Shown here piece after piece: positions 39,827-49,201 of a stretch of 64,000 bases of DNA (position 1 is the first letter of the stretch; each line of letters starts with the position of its first letter). The notes under the pieces were generated by a model. It had not been told where the DNA came from and searched no databases. It worked only from the letters and a program-made list of their open reading frames with translations. Origin of the DNA: Methylocystis parvus OBBP (GTDB taxonomy: Bacteria; Pseudomonadota; Alphaproteobacteria; Rhizobiales; Beijerinckiaceae). The stretch is taken from contig NZ_CP092968.1 in assembly GCF_027571405.1 (NCBI RefSeq), positions 2,440,001 to 2,504,000 on the forward strand, written 5' to 3'. Position numbers and translations under genes: made by a program.

Positions 39827-41947
39827 TCAAAAGGCCGCGCGCAGGCGAAGCGCGAAGAGATTGACCGGTCCGCGATCCAGATTGTGCGACGGGTTGACGA
39901 TCAGCTGGTAATCGAAAGTCGCGTCGAGATTCTTGCCGAAGCCGAGCTTGTAATAGGCTTCGAGATTCTTCTCGCCGCCATAGGTCAGCGCGCCGTCATT
40001 GATGAAGACGCCGGGTCCGCCGAGCGCGAGATAACGCACATGATCGCCGTGCAGTCCGCTGAACGCGCCGGCGACGCCGATCTCGTCATCGTCCCGCCCC
40101 CAGGCCGCGCCGTCGGCGACGAAGCCCAAAGAGAGCTGACGGTCGACATCCGTGTAATCGACGATCTCGTAACGCCCGTCCGACATGCTGGCGCGCAGGA
40201 AAAAGCCGAGATTGTCGACGATCTGCTGCTTGATATTGATTCCGCCGCCCGGTTTGAAATGCCGCTCGCGCGCTGCGCCGAGATCGGGCGGGAGCGTTCC
40301 GCTCGACAAAGCGAGATTGATGGCGTCGTCATAGCGGGCGAAGCGGCCATTGTCGCCGAACAGAAGAAATTTGACGGCGCCCGGCTGGCCGAGCAGTTCG
40401 TAACGCGTCTCGAGCTCCGTCACGCCCATATATTGGCGAAACAGCTCCTGCTCGATGAGCGGACCGTTCGGGATGGCGGAGAGCTGGAAGACGCCGCCGC
40501 GCAGCGTCCACCAGTTCTGCTTCCACTCGACCGCGAGTCCATGCGTATAGCCCCAGGCGTCGGCCGCATAGTCGAAGCCGCCCATCGAGTTGAATGCGAA
40601 GTTCAGAAAGCCCGTCGTCGGGTCATGCGCATAGACATTGTCGTCGAAGACGTCGCCGACCGCGAATTTGCCGAGCGTTATGACGATGCGGTTTCGGTCC
40701 ACGCGGCCGGACACCTGGTTCTGCACGGATTCGAGCACCTCGCTGCGCGATCCCTCGTCGGGATCGTGCGAGTCGTCGCCGCCAAGACCGATGATCTGGC
40801 GCAGGAAATAGCGCTGAAACCGCATATAGGGCGCGGCGCGGCCGAGCTTCTGCGCGATGCCGTTCGGATAGGCCGCGACGCCCTGCGCATTATGCGGACC
40901 GTAGCCCTGATCGACTTCAGGATTGAGATAGGCGGCGCCGCCCTCCCATAGGCGCAGGCCCACAAAGACATTGTTCTGCGAAAGGACGTCGCCGATTCCC
41001 TGCGAGGGGAAGCTGCCGGGTCCGTCATATGTCGCGGGAAAGCGCGGCAGCGCCTGCACGACATTGGTCGTCTGGGCGTGCACGCTGTATCGCTCCGCCC
41101 TGACGTCGTCTTCGTCGTCGCCCGCATTTGCGTTTCGGCCATATTGAAGCGCGCCGGGAATCTGCTCGCTCGCGCCGAAGTGATAATTCAGTCCAAAGCG
41201 CAGAATGTGGCTTTCATTGCGAATGCGCGAGAAATAAGAGGACCCGGCGCCATTGTCGAAAATCTGCGTGTTCAGCGACCGGCTCAAAAAGAGATATTCG
41301 GCGCGTCCCGACCAGGCCTCGGCGAAAGCGTATTCCACGCCGCCGCCGACGGCGTATTTCATGCGTGAGGATTGCGACTGATCGGCGACGAAATCATTCC
41401 CCGCGCCGAAGGAGAGCGTGGCCGGGCCGCGCGTTCCGCCCGCTGCGACGCCGCCGGTGAGATAGAACAGCGCGCGGTCGTAAGCGACGCCGGCGCGCCC
41501 GCGTATGCTCGCGAAATAATTGGCGCTCGTCTGTGGCGCGATCGTAAAAACCGGCGTCCCCGGATAGGCGGGCGACGCGAGAAAAGCGCCATTCGGCGCG
41601 CGGCGCCCGTCGAGCAGATTGACGTCCGTCTCGAAACCCCAGACCCAGGGACCACGGCTCCAATTATAGCCGAGTTGACCGCCGACCGTTACGCCGGCGC
41701 GCGTATCGCTCGCGGGATAAAGGTCGAAGACCGGGGAGCCGAAGCCGGCGCCGGCCTGCAAATGTTCGCCGCCATGGAGCGGGAGCCCGGCCCCCAGATT
41801 CATGCCGATATAAAGGCCGGTCCAGTCGAAAGCTCGAGGCGCTTCGGCGGCGCCGGCGGAAGACGAGGCCAAAATCACGCATGCGACGGCGCGCCCGGAT
41901 CGGAGCGCGCGAGACGGCCTGCGCGGAATTTTGCTCATCAGCGGCAT
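39827..41947 (-). CDS. Double-barrel outer-membrane porin, OmpA-like barrel fused to OprB-like barrel (paralogue A)
   Basis: A 706-residue secreted protein: signal peptide to about residue 34, then a small eight-strand-type barrel (about residues 40-258) starting FDWTGLYIGMNLGAG and ending FGLNYHFG, an acidic linker (259-285, NAGDDEDDVRAE), and a large OprB-like carbohydrate porin barrel (288-706) with AYLNPEVDQGYG, PYMRFQRYFLRQ and a C-terminal Phe (RLRAAF), as required for BAM insertion. The N-terminal barrel resembles Rhizobiales 31-kDa porin-family proteins. Substrate uptake of sugars is inferred for the OprB part. A closely related paralogue follows at 42543-44666, with a secreted Cys protein between. 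Confidence 0.88.
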   Translation of the reverse strand: MPLMSKIPRRPSRALRSGRAVACVILASSSAGAAEAPRAFDWTGLYIGMNLGAGLPLHGGEHLQAGAGFGSPVFDLYPASDTRAGVTVGGQLGYNWSRGPWVWGFETDVNLLDGRRAPNGAFLASPAYPGTPVFTIAPQTSANYFASIRGRAGVAYDRALFYLTGGVAAGGTRGPATLSFGAGNDFVADQSQSSRMKYAVGGGVEYAFAEAWSGRAEYLFLSRSLNTQIFDNGAGSSYFSRIRNESHILRFGLNYHFGASEQIPGALQYGRNANAGDDEDDVRAERYSVHAQTTNVVQALPRFPATYDGPGSFPSQGIGDVLSQNNVFVGLRLWEGGAAYLNPEVDQGYGPHNAQGVAAYPNGIAQKLGRAAPYMRFQRYFLRQIIGLGGDDSHDPDEGSRSEVLESVQNQVSGRVDRNRIVITLGKFAVGDVFDDNVYAHDPTTGFLNFAFNSMGGFDYAADAWGYTHGLAVEWKQNWWTLRGGVFQLSAIPNGPLIEQELFRQYMGVTELETRYELLGQPGAVKFLLFGDNGRFARYDDAINLALSSGTLPPDLGAARERHFKPGGGINIKQQIVDNLGFFLRASMSDGRYEIVDYTDVDRQLSLGFVADGAAWGRDDDEIGVAGAFSGLHGDHVRYLALGGPGVFINDGALTYGGEKNLEAYYKLGFGKNLDATFDYQLIVNPSHNLDRGPVNLFALRLRAAF

Positions 41948-42205
41948 GAGACCTAATTATTCAAACGAGCCTCGCCGCGAAAGCCTGCCCGATGAGCGCA
42001 CGCGGAACGCCGGTCAAAAAGAAATCGTCTGTGCTGTCCAAGCAACGATCCGACGCGAAGCGCCGGGTGAGAGAAGCCGGAAGGCCAAGGCATTCATCAA
42101 ACCGTCACAAATGACCGCTCTGGCTTTTCTTGCAGCGCCGCGCCTTCGCTTCGTTCATAAGACGGCCTGCGAATTTGATCCTAGCGCAAGGAGCGGAGCG
42201 CCGCC

Positions 42206-42535
42206 GTGAATTTGCTTCCCCTGTGGCTGCTGGCCTTTTGCGCCGCTTGCGCGCCGATCGCCTTCGCGCATCACCTCGACGATTACGACGCGCGCATACG
42301 CGGCGAAGCGGCGCTGCCGGCCGAATGGTTCGTCTGCAAATCCGCCCGGGACTGCGAACTTGTCTCCGTCCCCTGCCAGTCCGACCTCGCGGTGAACGCA
42401 AGTCATGTTGATCAGGCGCGGGAGGCGCTGATCCAGCGCTATCCGTTCTGCCTCGGGACGTCGCTGCACGACACTGAAGCGCTCTGCAAGGAGCGCCGCT
42501 GCGCGACTGAATCGTCAAAGCATATCGAGCACTGA
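42206..42535 (+). CDS. Small secreted Cys-rich protein
   Basis: A 109-residue protein starting at GTG 42206 with GGAG upstream. Signal peptide about residues 1-21 (LLAFCAACAPIAFA). The mature part has Cys in FVCKSARDCELVSVPC, PFCLGTS and LCKERRC: seven mature Cys in all, pointing to disulfides or metal binding. There is a His-His-x-x-D at the new N-terminus. It lies convergent with paralogue B of the porins. Function is unknown. Confidence 0.75.
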   Translation: MNLLPLWLLAFCAACAPIAFAHHLDDYDARIRGEAALPAEWFVCKSARDCELVSVPCQSDLAVNASHVDQAREALIQRYPFCLGTSLHDTEALCKERRCATESSKHIEH

Positions 42536-42542
42536 AAAAGGC

Positions 42543-44666
42543 TCAGAACGCCGCGCGAAGCCGCAGGGCGAAGACGTTGACCGGGCCGCGCGCGGCGTTA
42601 TGCGCCGGATTGACCAGAAGCTGATAATCGAAAGTCGCATCCATATTCTTGCCGAAGCCGAGCTTGTAATAGGCTTCCATATTCTTTTCGCCGCCATAGG
42701 CGAGCGCGCCGTCGCCGATATAGACGCTCACGCCGCCAAGGCCGAAATAACGCACGCGGTCGCCATGCAGTCCGCTGAAGGCGGCGGCGAGGCCGATCTC
42801 GTCATCCTCGCGCCCCCATAGCGCCCCGCCGCCGACAAGGCCGAAGGACACTGTGCGGTCGATGTCCGTGTAGTCGACCGTCTCGTAGCGCCCGTCGCTC
42901 ATGCCGGCGCGCAGGAAGAAGCCGAGATGCGGCATGAGCTGCTGTTTGACGTTGATCCCGCCGCCGACCTTCACCGAGCGCTTGCGGGCGGCGTCATAGG
43001 TCGGCGGAAACTGGCCCGTGATGAAAGCGAAATTGATGTCGTCGCCCACCTTGGACAAATAGCCATTGTCGCCGAAGCCGAGAAATTTGATCGCGCCCGG
43101 CTGGCCCAGAAGCTCGTAGCGCGCCTCGATCTCGCCGACGCCCATGAATTGCCGGAAGAGCTGAGGCTCGATGTCGAGTCCATTCGGCACGGTCGAGAGT
43201 TGAAACACGCCGCCGCGCACGGTCCACCAACTCTGCTTCCACTCCGTCGCGAGGCCATATGTGTAGCCCCAGCTATCCGCCGCATAATCGAAATTGCCGA
43301 GCGTGTTGAAGGCGAAGTTCAGGAAGCCCGTCGTCGGATCATGCGCATAGACATTGTCGTCGAAGACGTCGCCCACGGCGAATTTGCCCAGCGTGATGAT
43401 GAGGCGGTCCTTGTCGACGGCGCCGGAAATCTGGTTCTGCACCGATTCCAGGACCTCGCTTCGCGAGCCCTCGTCCGGATCGCGTCCCTTCTCGCCGCCG
43501 TCGAGGCCGATGACCTGACGCAGGAAATAACGCTGAAAACGCATATAGGGCGCCGTGCGCCCGACCTTGGCGACCGCGCCGTCGACATAGGAGGCGGCGC
43601 CGACCGAGTCGGCGACGCCGTAGCCAATGTCGATCTCGGGATTCAGATAGACCGCGCCGCCCTCCCAGAGCCGAAGGCCCGCAAACAGATTGGAGGTCGA
43701 GCCGACATTCGCCAGACCGCCGGACGGGAAACTGTTGGGCCCGTCATAGGCGGCGCGGAATTTCGGATAGGCCTGCACGACATTGGTCGTCTGGGCGTGC
43801 ACGCTGTATTGCTCTTCCTTGTCCTCGCCATCGCCATGTCCGCGGCGCCCGTTCTGACCGTATTGGATGGCGCCGGGGATCTCGTTGGCTTCGCCGAAAT
43901 GATAGTTCAACCCGAAGCGCAGGACGTGATTTTCATTGCGGATGCGGGAAAAATAGGTCGAGCCGGCGCCGTCGTCGAAAATCTGCGTGTTGAGCGACTG
44001 GCTGAGAAACAGATATTCCGCGCGCGCCGACCAGTCATGGGCGAAGGCGTATTCGAACCCCGCGCCGAGGGCGTATTTCATGCGCGAGGATTGCGACCAT
44101 GTCGCCGAAAAAACCGCCCCGTTGACCGCGAGGGTTTCGGGCCCGCGCGCGCCGCCGGAGGCGACGCCGCCCGTCAGATAAATGAGCGCGCGATCGATCG
44201 CGACGCCCGCGCGGCCGCGAATGGTCGCGAAGTAATTCGCGCTGCTATGCGGCGTCAGGGTGAAAAACGGCAGGGCCGGATAAGCGGGCGAGGCGATGAA
44301 AAGGCCATTGGGGCCGCGCCTCCCGTCGAGAAGGCTGAAATCGGTCTCGACCCCCCAGACCCACGGGCCCGACTGCCAATTATAGCCCGCCTGGGCGCCG
44401 GCCGTGACGCCGGTCCGGCTGTTGGAGGCGGGGTAGAGATCGAAAGCGAAGGACGTGAATCCGCTCCCCGCCTGCAGGCGCTCGCCGCCATTGAGGGAGA
44501 CGCCGGCGCCGAGGCTCGCGCCGATATAGAGACCGGCCCAGTTGAAGATCGGCGGCGGCGGCTCGGCGGCGAAAACGGCCGCCGGGGCGAAGCAGCGGCA
44601 CAGGGCGACGCAAAATATTGCGCTTAGGCAAAGCCTGGATGCGGCTGCTCGTCGCGACGCTTTCAT
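42543..44666 (-). CDS. Double-barrel outer-membrane porin (paralogue B)
   Basis: A 707-residue paralogue of the protein at 39827-41947 with the same layout: signal peptide ending VFAAEP, small barrel beginning FNWAGLYIGASLGAG and ending FGLNYHFG, Glu/Asp linker with GHGDGEDKEEQ, then the OprB-like barrel (VYLNPEIDIGYG, PYMRFQRYFLRQV) and the C-terminal Phe. The two copies differ mainly in the loops and linker, as expected after duplication. Outer-membrane uptake of sugars or other small solutes is inferred. The upstream 216 bases contain the ATP-grasp operon promoter region on the other strand. Confidence 0.88.
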   Translation of the reverse strand: MKASRRAAASRLCLSAIFCVALCRCFAPAAVFAAEPPPPIFNWAGLYIGASLGAGVSLNGGERLQAGSGFTSFAFDLYPASNSRTGVTAGAQAGYNWQSGPWVWGVETDFSLLDGRRGPNGLFIASPAYPALPFFTLTPHSSANYFATIRGRAGVAIDRALIYLTGGVASGGARGPETLAVNGAVFSATWSQSSRMKYALGAGFEYAFAHDWSARAEYLFLSQSLNTQIFDDGAGSTYFSRIRNENHVLRFGLNYHFGEANEIPGAIQYGQNGRRGHGDGEDKEEQYSVHAQTTNVVQAYPKFRAAYDGPNSFPSGGLANVGSTSNLFAGLRLWEGGAVYLNPEIDIGYGVADSVGAASYVDGAVAKVGRTAPYMRFQRYFLRQVIGLDGGEKGRDPDEGSRSEVLESVQNQISGAVDKDRLIITLGKFAVGDVFDDNVYAHDPTTGFLNFAFNTLGNFDYAADSWGYTYGLATEWKQSWWTVRGGVFQLSTVPNGLDIEPQLFRQFMGVGEIEARYELLGQPGAIKFLGFGDNGYLSKVGDDINFAFITGQFPPTYDAARKRSVKVGGGINVKQQLMPHLGFFLRAGMSDGRYETVDYTDIDRTVSFGLVGGGALWGREDDEIGLAAAFSGLHGDRVRYFGLGGVSVYIGDGALAYGGEKNMEAYYKLGFGKNMDATFDYQLLVNPAHNAARGPVNVFALRLRAAF

Positions 44667-44794
44667 GAACGCGGTCTATCGAAGAATGGAAAGTGGCGAC
44701 AGGGACCGCTCCTGCAGCGGCCAAGGCTATTTTGCTGGATAAAGCCGCACTGTGTGAATCCTGTGACAGTATTGCGCCCCGCCATCCGCAGGGC

Positions 44795-44809
44795 TGGCAC
44801 GCTTCTTGT
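44795..44809 (+). promoter_or_regulatory. Sigma-54-like promoter of the ATP-grasp operon
   Basis: TGGCAC (44795-44800), five bases, TTGT (44806-44809) matches the -24/-12 pattern TGGCAC-N5-TTGC except for one base in the -12 GC. It is 74 bases before the first start codon. Confidence 0.4.
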
Positions 44810-44882
44810 GTCCTCCCCTGCAGGGTGAAGCCGAAGCCCTCTGAAAAGCAAGAGCGCGCGGCGAAGAGAGGAGCGTCGATAA

Positions 44883-46328
44883 GTGGACCATCGCGTGACG
44901 CAATTCGATGAAATGGGCGGCCCCGACGGCGCGACCCGCGCTCCCTATCAAAAGCTCGCGCAATGGCTCGCCGGCACGCCGCCGGAACTCCTCGCTTCCC
45001 GCCGCGAACAGGCGGAGCTGCTCTTCCGCCGCATCGGCATCACCTTCGCCGTCTATGGCGCGCAGGAGGCGACGGAGCGGCTCATCCCCTTCGACATCCT
45101 GCCCCGCATCATCGCCCGCAGCGAATGGACCGCGCTGGAAAAGGGCCTCGTGCAGCGCGTCACGGCGCTCAACCTCTTCCTCGCGGATATTTACGGCAAG
45201 GGCGAGATTCTCAAGGCCGGCAAGGTTCCAGCCGAACTCGTCTACGGCAATCCCGGCTACTGCCCGGAAATGGCGGGACGCCGCGTTCCGCACGACATCC
45301 ATGTCCATATTGCGGGCGTCGACATCGTCCGCACGGACGATCACGGCTTCTACGTGCTGGAGGACAACGCCCGCACGCCGTCCGGCGTCTCCTACATGCT
45401 GGAAAACCGCGAAGTGATGATGCGGCTTTTCCCCGATCTCTTCTCCATGCACCGTGTGGCGCCGATCGAGGATTACCCCGACGAACTGCTCGCGACGCTG
45501 CGCTCCGTCGCGCCGCCCAAGGCCTCGAACGAGCCGACCATCGCGCTGATGACGCCGGGCCAATACAATTCCGCCTATTACGAGCACTCCTTCCTCGCCG
45601 ACAAGCTCGGCGTGGAGCTGGTCGAAGGCCGCGATCTCTTCGTCAAGGACGACGTCGTCTATATGCGCACGACCGAGGGGCCGCGCCGCGTCGACGTCAT
45701 CTATCGCCGCATCGACGACGACTTCCTCGACCCGCTGACCTTCCGTCCGGATTCGGCGCTCGGCGTCGCCGGCCTGATCGGCGCCTATCACGCAGGCAAT
45801 GTGACGCTCGCAAATGCAGTCGGCACGGGCGTGGCCGACGACAAGGCGATGTACACCTACATGCCGGACGTCATCCGCTTCTATCTGGGCGAGGAGCCGC
45901 TGCTCCAGAACGTGCCGACCTGGCGCTGCCGCGAGCCCGAAGCGCTGTCCTACGTGCTCGACCGTCTCGAGGAACTGGTCGTGAAGGAGGTCAACGGCTC
46001 GGGCGGCTATGGCATGCTCGTCGGTCCGCACGCCTCAAAGGCGCAGGTCGAGGAATTTCGCGCCAAGCTCAAGGCGCATCCCGATAATTTCATCGCCCAG
46101 CCCACGCTCGCCCTCTCCACCTGCCCGATTTCCGTCGCGCAGGGCGTCGCGCCCCGCCATGTCGATCTGCGGCCTTTCGTGCTTTCCGGCGCGAATGGCG
46201 TGCGCGTGGTGCCGGGCGGCCTCACCCGCGTCGCCATGACGGAGAAATCCCTCGTCGTGAATTCGAGTCAGGGCGGCGGCACCAAGGACACCTGGGTCAT
46301 TGACGACGCGATCATGGGGCAGGCGTGA
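44883..46328 (+). CDS. Circularly permuted ATP-grasp type 2 protein (COG2308)
   Basis: A 481-residue ligase-like protein. The family core appears as FDILPRIIARSEWTALEKGL, PHDIHVHIAGVDIVR, GFYVLEDNARTPSGVSYMLE, the ATP-grasp part VVKEVNGSGGYGMLVGP and the end HVDLRPFVLSGANGVRVVPGGL. ATP-grasp enzymes join a carboxylate to an amine via acyl phosphate; the substrate of this family is unknown. It starts at GTG 44883 with GAGGAG nine bases upstream. It heads an operon with the alpha-E protein (stop/start overlap TGATG) and a transglutaminase, a set conserved in many bacteria and predicted to make or modify a peptide. Confidence 0.95.
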   Translation: MDHRVTQFDEMGGPDGATRAPYQKLAQWLAGTPPELLASRREQAELLFRRIGITFAVYGAQEATERLIPFDILPRIIARSEWTALEKGLVQRVTALNLFLADIYGKGEILKAGKVPAELVYGNPGYCPEMAGRRVPHDIHVHIAGVDIVRTDDHGFYVLEDNARTPSGVSYMLENREVMMRLFPDLFSMHRVAPIEDYPDELLATLRSVAPPKASNEPTIALMTPGQYNSAYYEHSFLADKLGVELVEGRDLFVKDDVVYMRTTEGPRRVDVIYRRIDDDFLDPLTFRPDSALGVAGLIGAYHAGNVTLANAVGTGVADDKAMYTYMPDVIRFYLGEEPLLQNVPTWRCREPEALSYVLDRLEELVVKEVNGSGGYGMLVGPHASKAQVEEFRAKLKAHPDNFIAQPTLALSTCPISVAQGVAPRHVDLRPFVLSGANGVRVVPGGLTRVAMTEKSLVVNSSQGGGTKDTWVIDDAIMGQA

Positions 46329-47410
46329 TGCTCGACGGAACGCATTCTCTCGAGGAATTCGAGCGGCGCAGCCTCGAATTGGACGCCGCTCCCACTCTCC
46401 CCGCCGCTCTCGCGACGATCAGGCAGGACATCAGCCGCGAGCGCGCGCAAACGGAACGCCCCATGCTTTCAAGCACCGCCGACAATCTCTATTGGCTTGC
46501 GCGCTATATGGAGCGCGCCGATTTCCTCGCCCGCGCCATCGAAGCCTCGCGCCGCCTCGCCGCGCTCCCCAAGGCCTATGGCGGCGAAGACACCGAATGG
46601 CAGAGCGTGCTCCTTTCTTCGGGCGCGGCGGCCGCCTTCGAAAATACGGGCAAGCCCGCGACCGAAGCCAATGTCGTCGAGTTCCTGACCTTCTCGCGCG
46701 ACAATCCGAGCTCGATCCGCAACTGTCTCGAATGCGCGCGCACCAACGCCCGCGCCGTGCGCACCGCGCTCACGGTCGAAATGTGGGAAGCGATCAACGG
46801 CGCCTATCTCGAGCTCAAGGCGATGGAGGCGCGTCGCGGCGCCTATTCCTCCGACGAACTCGGCCGCTTCCTCGAATTCGTGAAGCAGACCTCGCTGACC
46901 TATGACGGCGGCGCCTATCGCACCATGCTGCGCAACGACGCCTACTGGTTCTCGCGCGTCGGCCTCTTCATCGAGCGCGCCGACAACACGGCGCGGCTGC
47001 TGGACGTGAAATATCATGTGCTGCTGCCCGAGAAGGAGCTCGTCGGCGGCTCGCTCGACTATTTCCAATGGTCGGCGATCCTGCGCGCGGTCTCGGCGCA
47101 TACGGCCTATCACTGGGTCTATCGCACCAGCATGAAGCCCTGGCTCGTCGCCGACCTTCTGATCCTGCGCCCGGAAATGCCGCGCTCGCTCATCTCCTGC
47201 TATGAAAGCATCGTCCGCAATCTCGACAATCTCGCCCGCGCCCATGGCCGCCAGGGCGCGGCGCAGCGTCAGGCCCGCGGCGTCTATGGCAAGCTCGAGA
47301 CGCTGACGATGGAGAGCGTCTTCCAGGGCGGGCTGCACGAATTCATCCAGGGCTTCATCAGCGAGAACAACCGGCTCGGCGCGCTGATCTCCGAGCAGTA
47401 TCTCTTCTGA
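46328..47410 (+). CDS. Alpha-E domain protein (DUF403, COG2307)
   Basis: The alpha-E family is all-helical, with conserved Glu/Arg-rich motifs. The typical start is seen at LSSTADNLYWLARYMERADF, near residue 46 of the frame that begins at ATG 46328; homologues usually start at the equivalent of ATG 46463. The frame upstream has coding-type codon use and starts one base inside the previous stop (TGATG), so an N-terminal 45-residue extension here is likely but not certain. RNDAYWFSRVGLFIERADNTA repeats the helical pattern. It is thought to work with the ATP-grasp partner; no reaction is assigned. Confidence 0.9.
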   Translation: MLDGTHSLEEFERRSLELDAAPTLPAALATIRQDISRERAQTERPMLSSTADNLYWLARYMERADFLARAIEASRRLAALPKAYGGEDTEWQSVLLSSGAAAAFENTGKPATEANVVEFLTFSRDNPSSIRNCLECARTNARAVRTALTVEMWEAINGAYLELKAMEARRGAYSSDELGRFLEFVKQTSLTYDGGAYRTMLRNDAYWFSRVGLFIERADNTARLLDVKYHVLLPEKELVGGSLDYFQWSAILRAVSAHTAYHWVYRTSMKPWLVADLLILRPEMPRSLISCYESIVRNLDNLARAHGRQGAAQRQARGVYGKLETLTMESVFQGGLHEFIQGFISENNRLGALISEQYLF

Positions 47411-47502
47411 TTTTCGCCGCCTTCCCAATGTCTTCTGGGACTGACGGCCCGCCGCGCGCCCTCCCCCTCGGCGCGCGGCGCTCTCTTTGAGACGAACCGC
47501 CC

Positions 47503-48333
47503 ATGCGCATCCGCATCCGCCACGAAACGACCTATCGCTATGTCGAGCCCGCGAAATTCGCGATCCAGCATTTGCGCCTGACGCCGCGCAATTTCGACGG
47601 GCAGCATGTGAAGGACTGGCGCATCGACGTCGACCGCGACTGCCGGCTGCTGAGTTCGGAGGACGCTTTCGGCAATATCGTGCATCGCTTCACCGCCGAG
47701 GGGCCCTTCGACTCGCTCACCACCATGGTCGAAGGCGACATCACGACTTTCGACACGGCGGGCGTGGCCTCGGGCGCGCTGGAGCGCTTTCCCCCCGCCC
47801 TCTATCTGCGCACGACGCCGCTGACCGCGCCCAGCGCCGCCATCGTCGATTTCGCCCGCGCGGCGACAGCCGGGGCGAGCGGTTCCCTGGCGTCGCTCCA
47901 TGCGCTGCTCGCGGCGATCCACGAGAAGATGGATTTCGACACGGACGCGACCCACGCCGCGACGACGGCCGCCGAGAGCTTCGAGCGCGGCAAGGGCGTC
48001 TGCCAGGACTTCGCCCATCTCTTCATCGCCTGCGCGCGCGCGCTCGGCGCGCCGGCCCGCTATGTCAGCGGCTATTATCTGCGCACGGACGGGGACGAGC
48101 AGGTCGCCGGCCACGCCTGGGCGGAGGCCTATGTGCCGGATCTCGGCTGGGTCGGCTTCGACCCCGCCCAGGGCTTTTCGCCAGGCGAACGCCATGTGCG
48201 GCTCGCCATCGCGCTCGATTATCTGAGCGCCGCCCCGATCCGCGGCTCGCGCACCGGCGGCGCGGGGGAGACGATGGAGGTCAAGGTGCGCGTGGCGCCG
48301 ACGCAAAGCCAGAGCCAGTCGCAGTCCCAATAG
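47503..48333 (+). CDS. Transglutaminase-like protein
   Basis: A 276-residue cysteine protease/transglutaminase-fold protein. The N-terminal Bact_transglu_N part starts RIRIRHETTYRYVEPAKF; the catalytic triad is Cys in GKGVCQDFAHLF, His in GHAWAEAYVPD and Asp in GWVGFDPAQG. It lies 92 bases after the alpha-E gene, completing the ATP-grasp/alpha-E/transglutaminase set, where a cleavage or peptide-transfer role is inferred. The tail ends in a Ser-Gln repeat (SQSQSQSQ), a low-complexity oddity. Confidence 0.93.
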   Translation: MRIRIRHETTYRYVEPAKFAIQHLRLTPRNFDGQHVKDWRIDVDRDCRLLSSEDAFGNIVHRFTAEGPFDSLTTMVEGDITTFDTAGVASGALERFPPALYLRTTPLTAPSAAIVDFARAATAGASGSLASLHALLAAIHEKMDFDTDATHAATTAAESFERGKGVCQDFAHLFIACARALGAPARYVSGYYLRTDGDEQVAGHAWAEAYVPDLGWVGFDPAQGFSPGERHVRLAIALDYLSAAPIRGSRTGGAGETMEVKVRVAPTQSQSQSQSQ

Positions 48334-48351
48334 GCGCCGCGCGGCGCGATC

Positions 48352-48711
48352 TCACGCGGCCTTGCCCTGCGCGCCGCCGCGCGACACAGGCGCAACGGAC
48401 GCGGCTCCATGCGCCCAGCGCAGGCCGGCGGCGTCGTAACGCAGCTCCGCCGCGCCGCCCTTATGCAGCTCGGCCACGATGCGGGGCCAGACGCCCTTTT
48501 TCTCCCAGCGGTGGTAGCGCGTATAGGTTGTGTACCACTTGCCGAATTCCGCCGGCAGATCGCGCCAGGGCGCGCCGGTGCGCGCGATCCAGAAAACGGC
48601 CTCCAGAAAAAGCCGGTTGTCGCGGCCGTGGCAGCCGGGGTCCCCGTCCTTCCCCGGCAGCAAAGGCGCCACCGCCACCCAAATTTCGTCCGTCAAAATC
48701 CTGTCAGCCAC
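48352..48711 (-). pseudogene. Truncated IS5-family transposase (DUF4096 N-terminal part)
   Basis: From GTG 48711 about 119 residues read ADRILTDEIWVAVAPLLPGK, then CHGRDNRLFLEAVFWIARTG, PWRDLPAEFGKWYTTYTRYH and WEKKGVWPRIVAEL, the N-terminal DUF4096 part of IS5-type transposases. The protein stops after RWAHGAASVAPVSRGG, before the catalytic DDE core, and the transglutaminase gene abuts it. It is therefore a remnant, without visible terminal repeats. A domesticated short protein is less likely. Confidence 0.8.
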
Positions 48712-49048
48712 CCCAGCCTCCGTCGAACCGTCAATCAAGGGCCAGCCCCCTGGCCCGAAAATCTCCGCCGGCGCCGCTGGAGGCCCCTTGCAGGACCGCC
48801 GCGCGCCGCCGGCCGCGCAAATCGGCATGGGACGAATGCTACTCTAGGTTGTATTTTTGATCAACACGATCGCCACCGTGACGCTTGCGCGCGGAAAGCC
48901 TGACGGCAGGCTCGCTTAAGCATTTGGAAGGGCGTTCGGCTCCCCGCCGCCCGCCGACGAAACCCGCCGTCAAGCCCGCTTGCGACTCGCGTCGCGCTGT
49001 GGCACAAGGCCCCCGACGTCGCGGCCTTCAGGCCCCGCGAACCTCAGC

Positions 49049-49123
<75 letters not shown>

Positions 49124-49201
49124 CTCATATCGCCCGATCATCCTTACCGCCGCTCCGTAGCGCGCCAGATTCATTGCGTTCAACGCGCGATGGAGGGCGA
49201 C

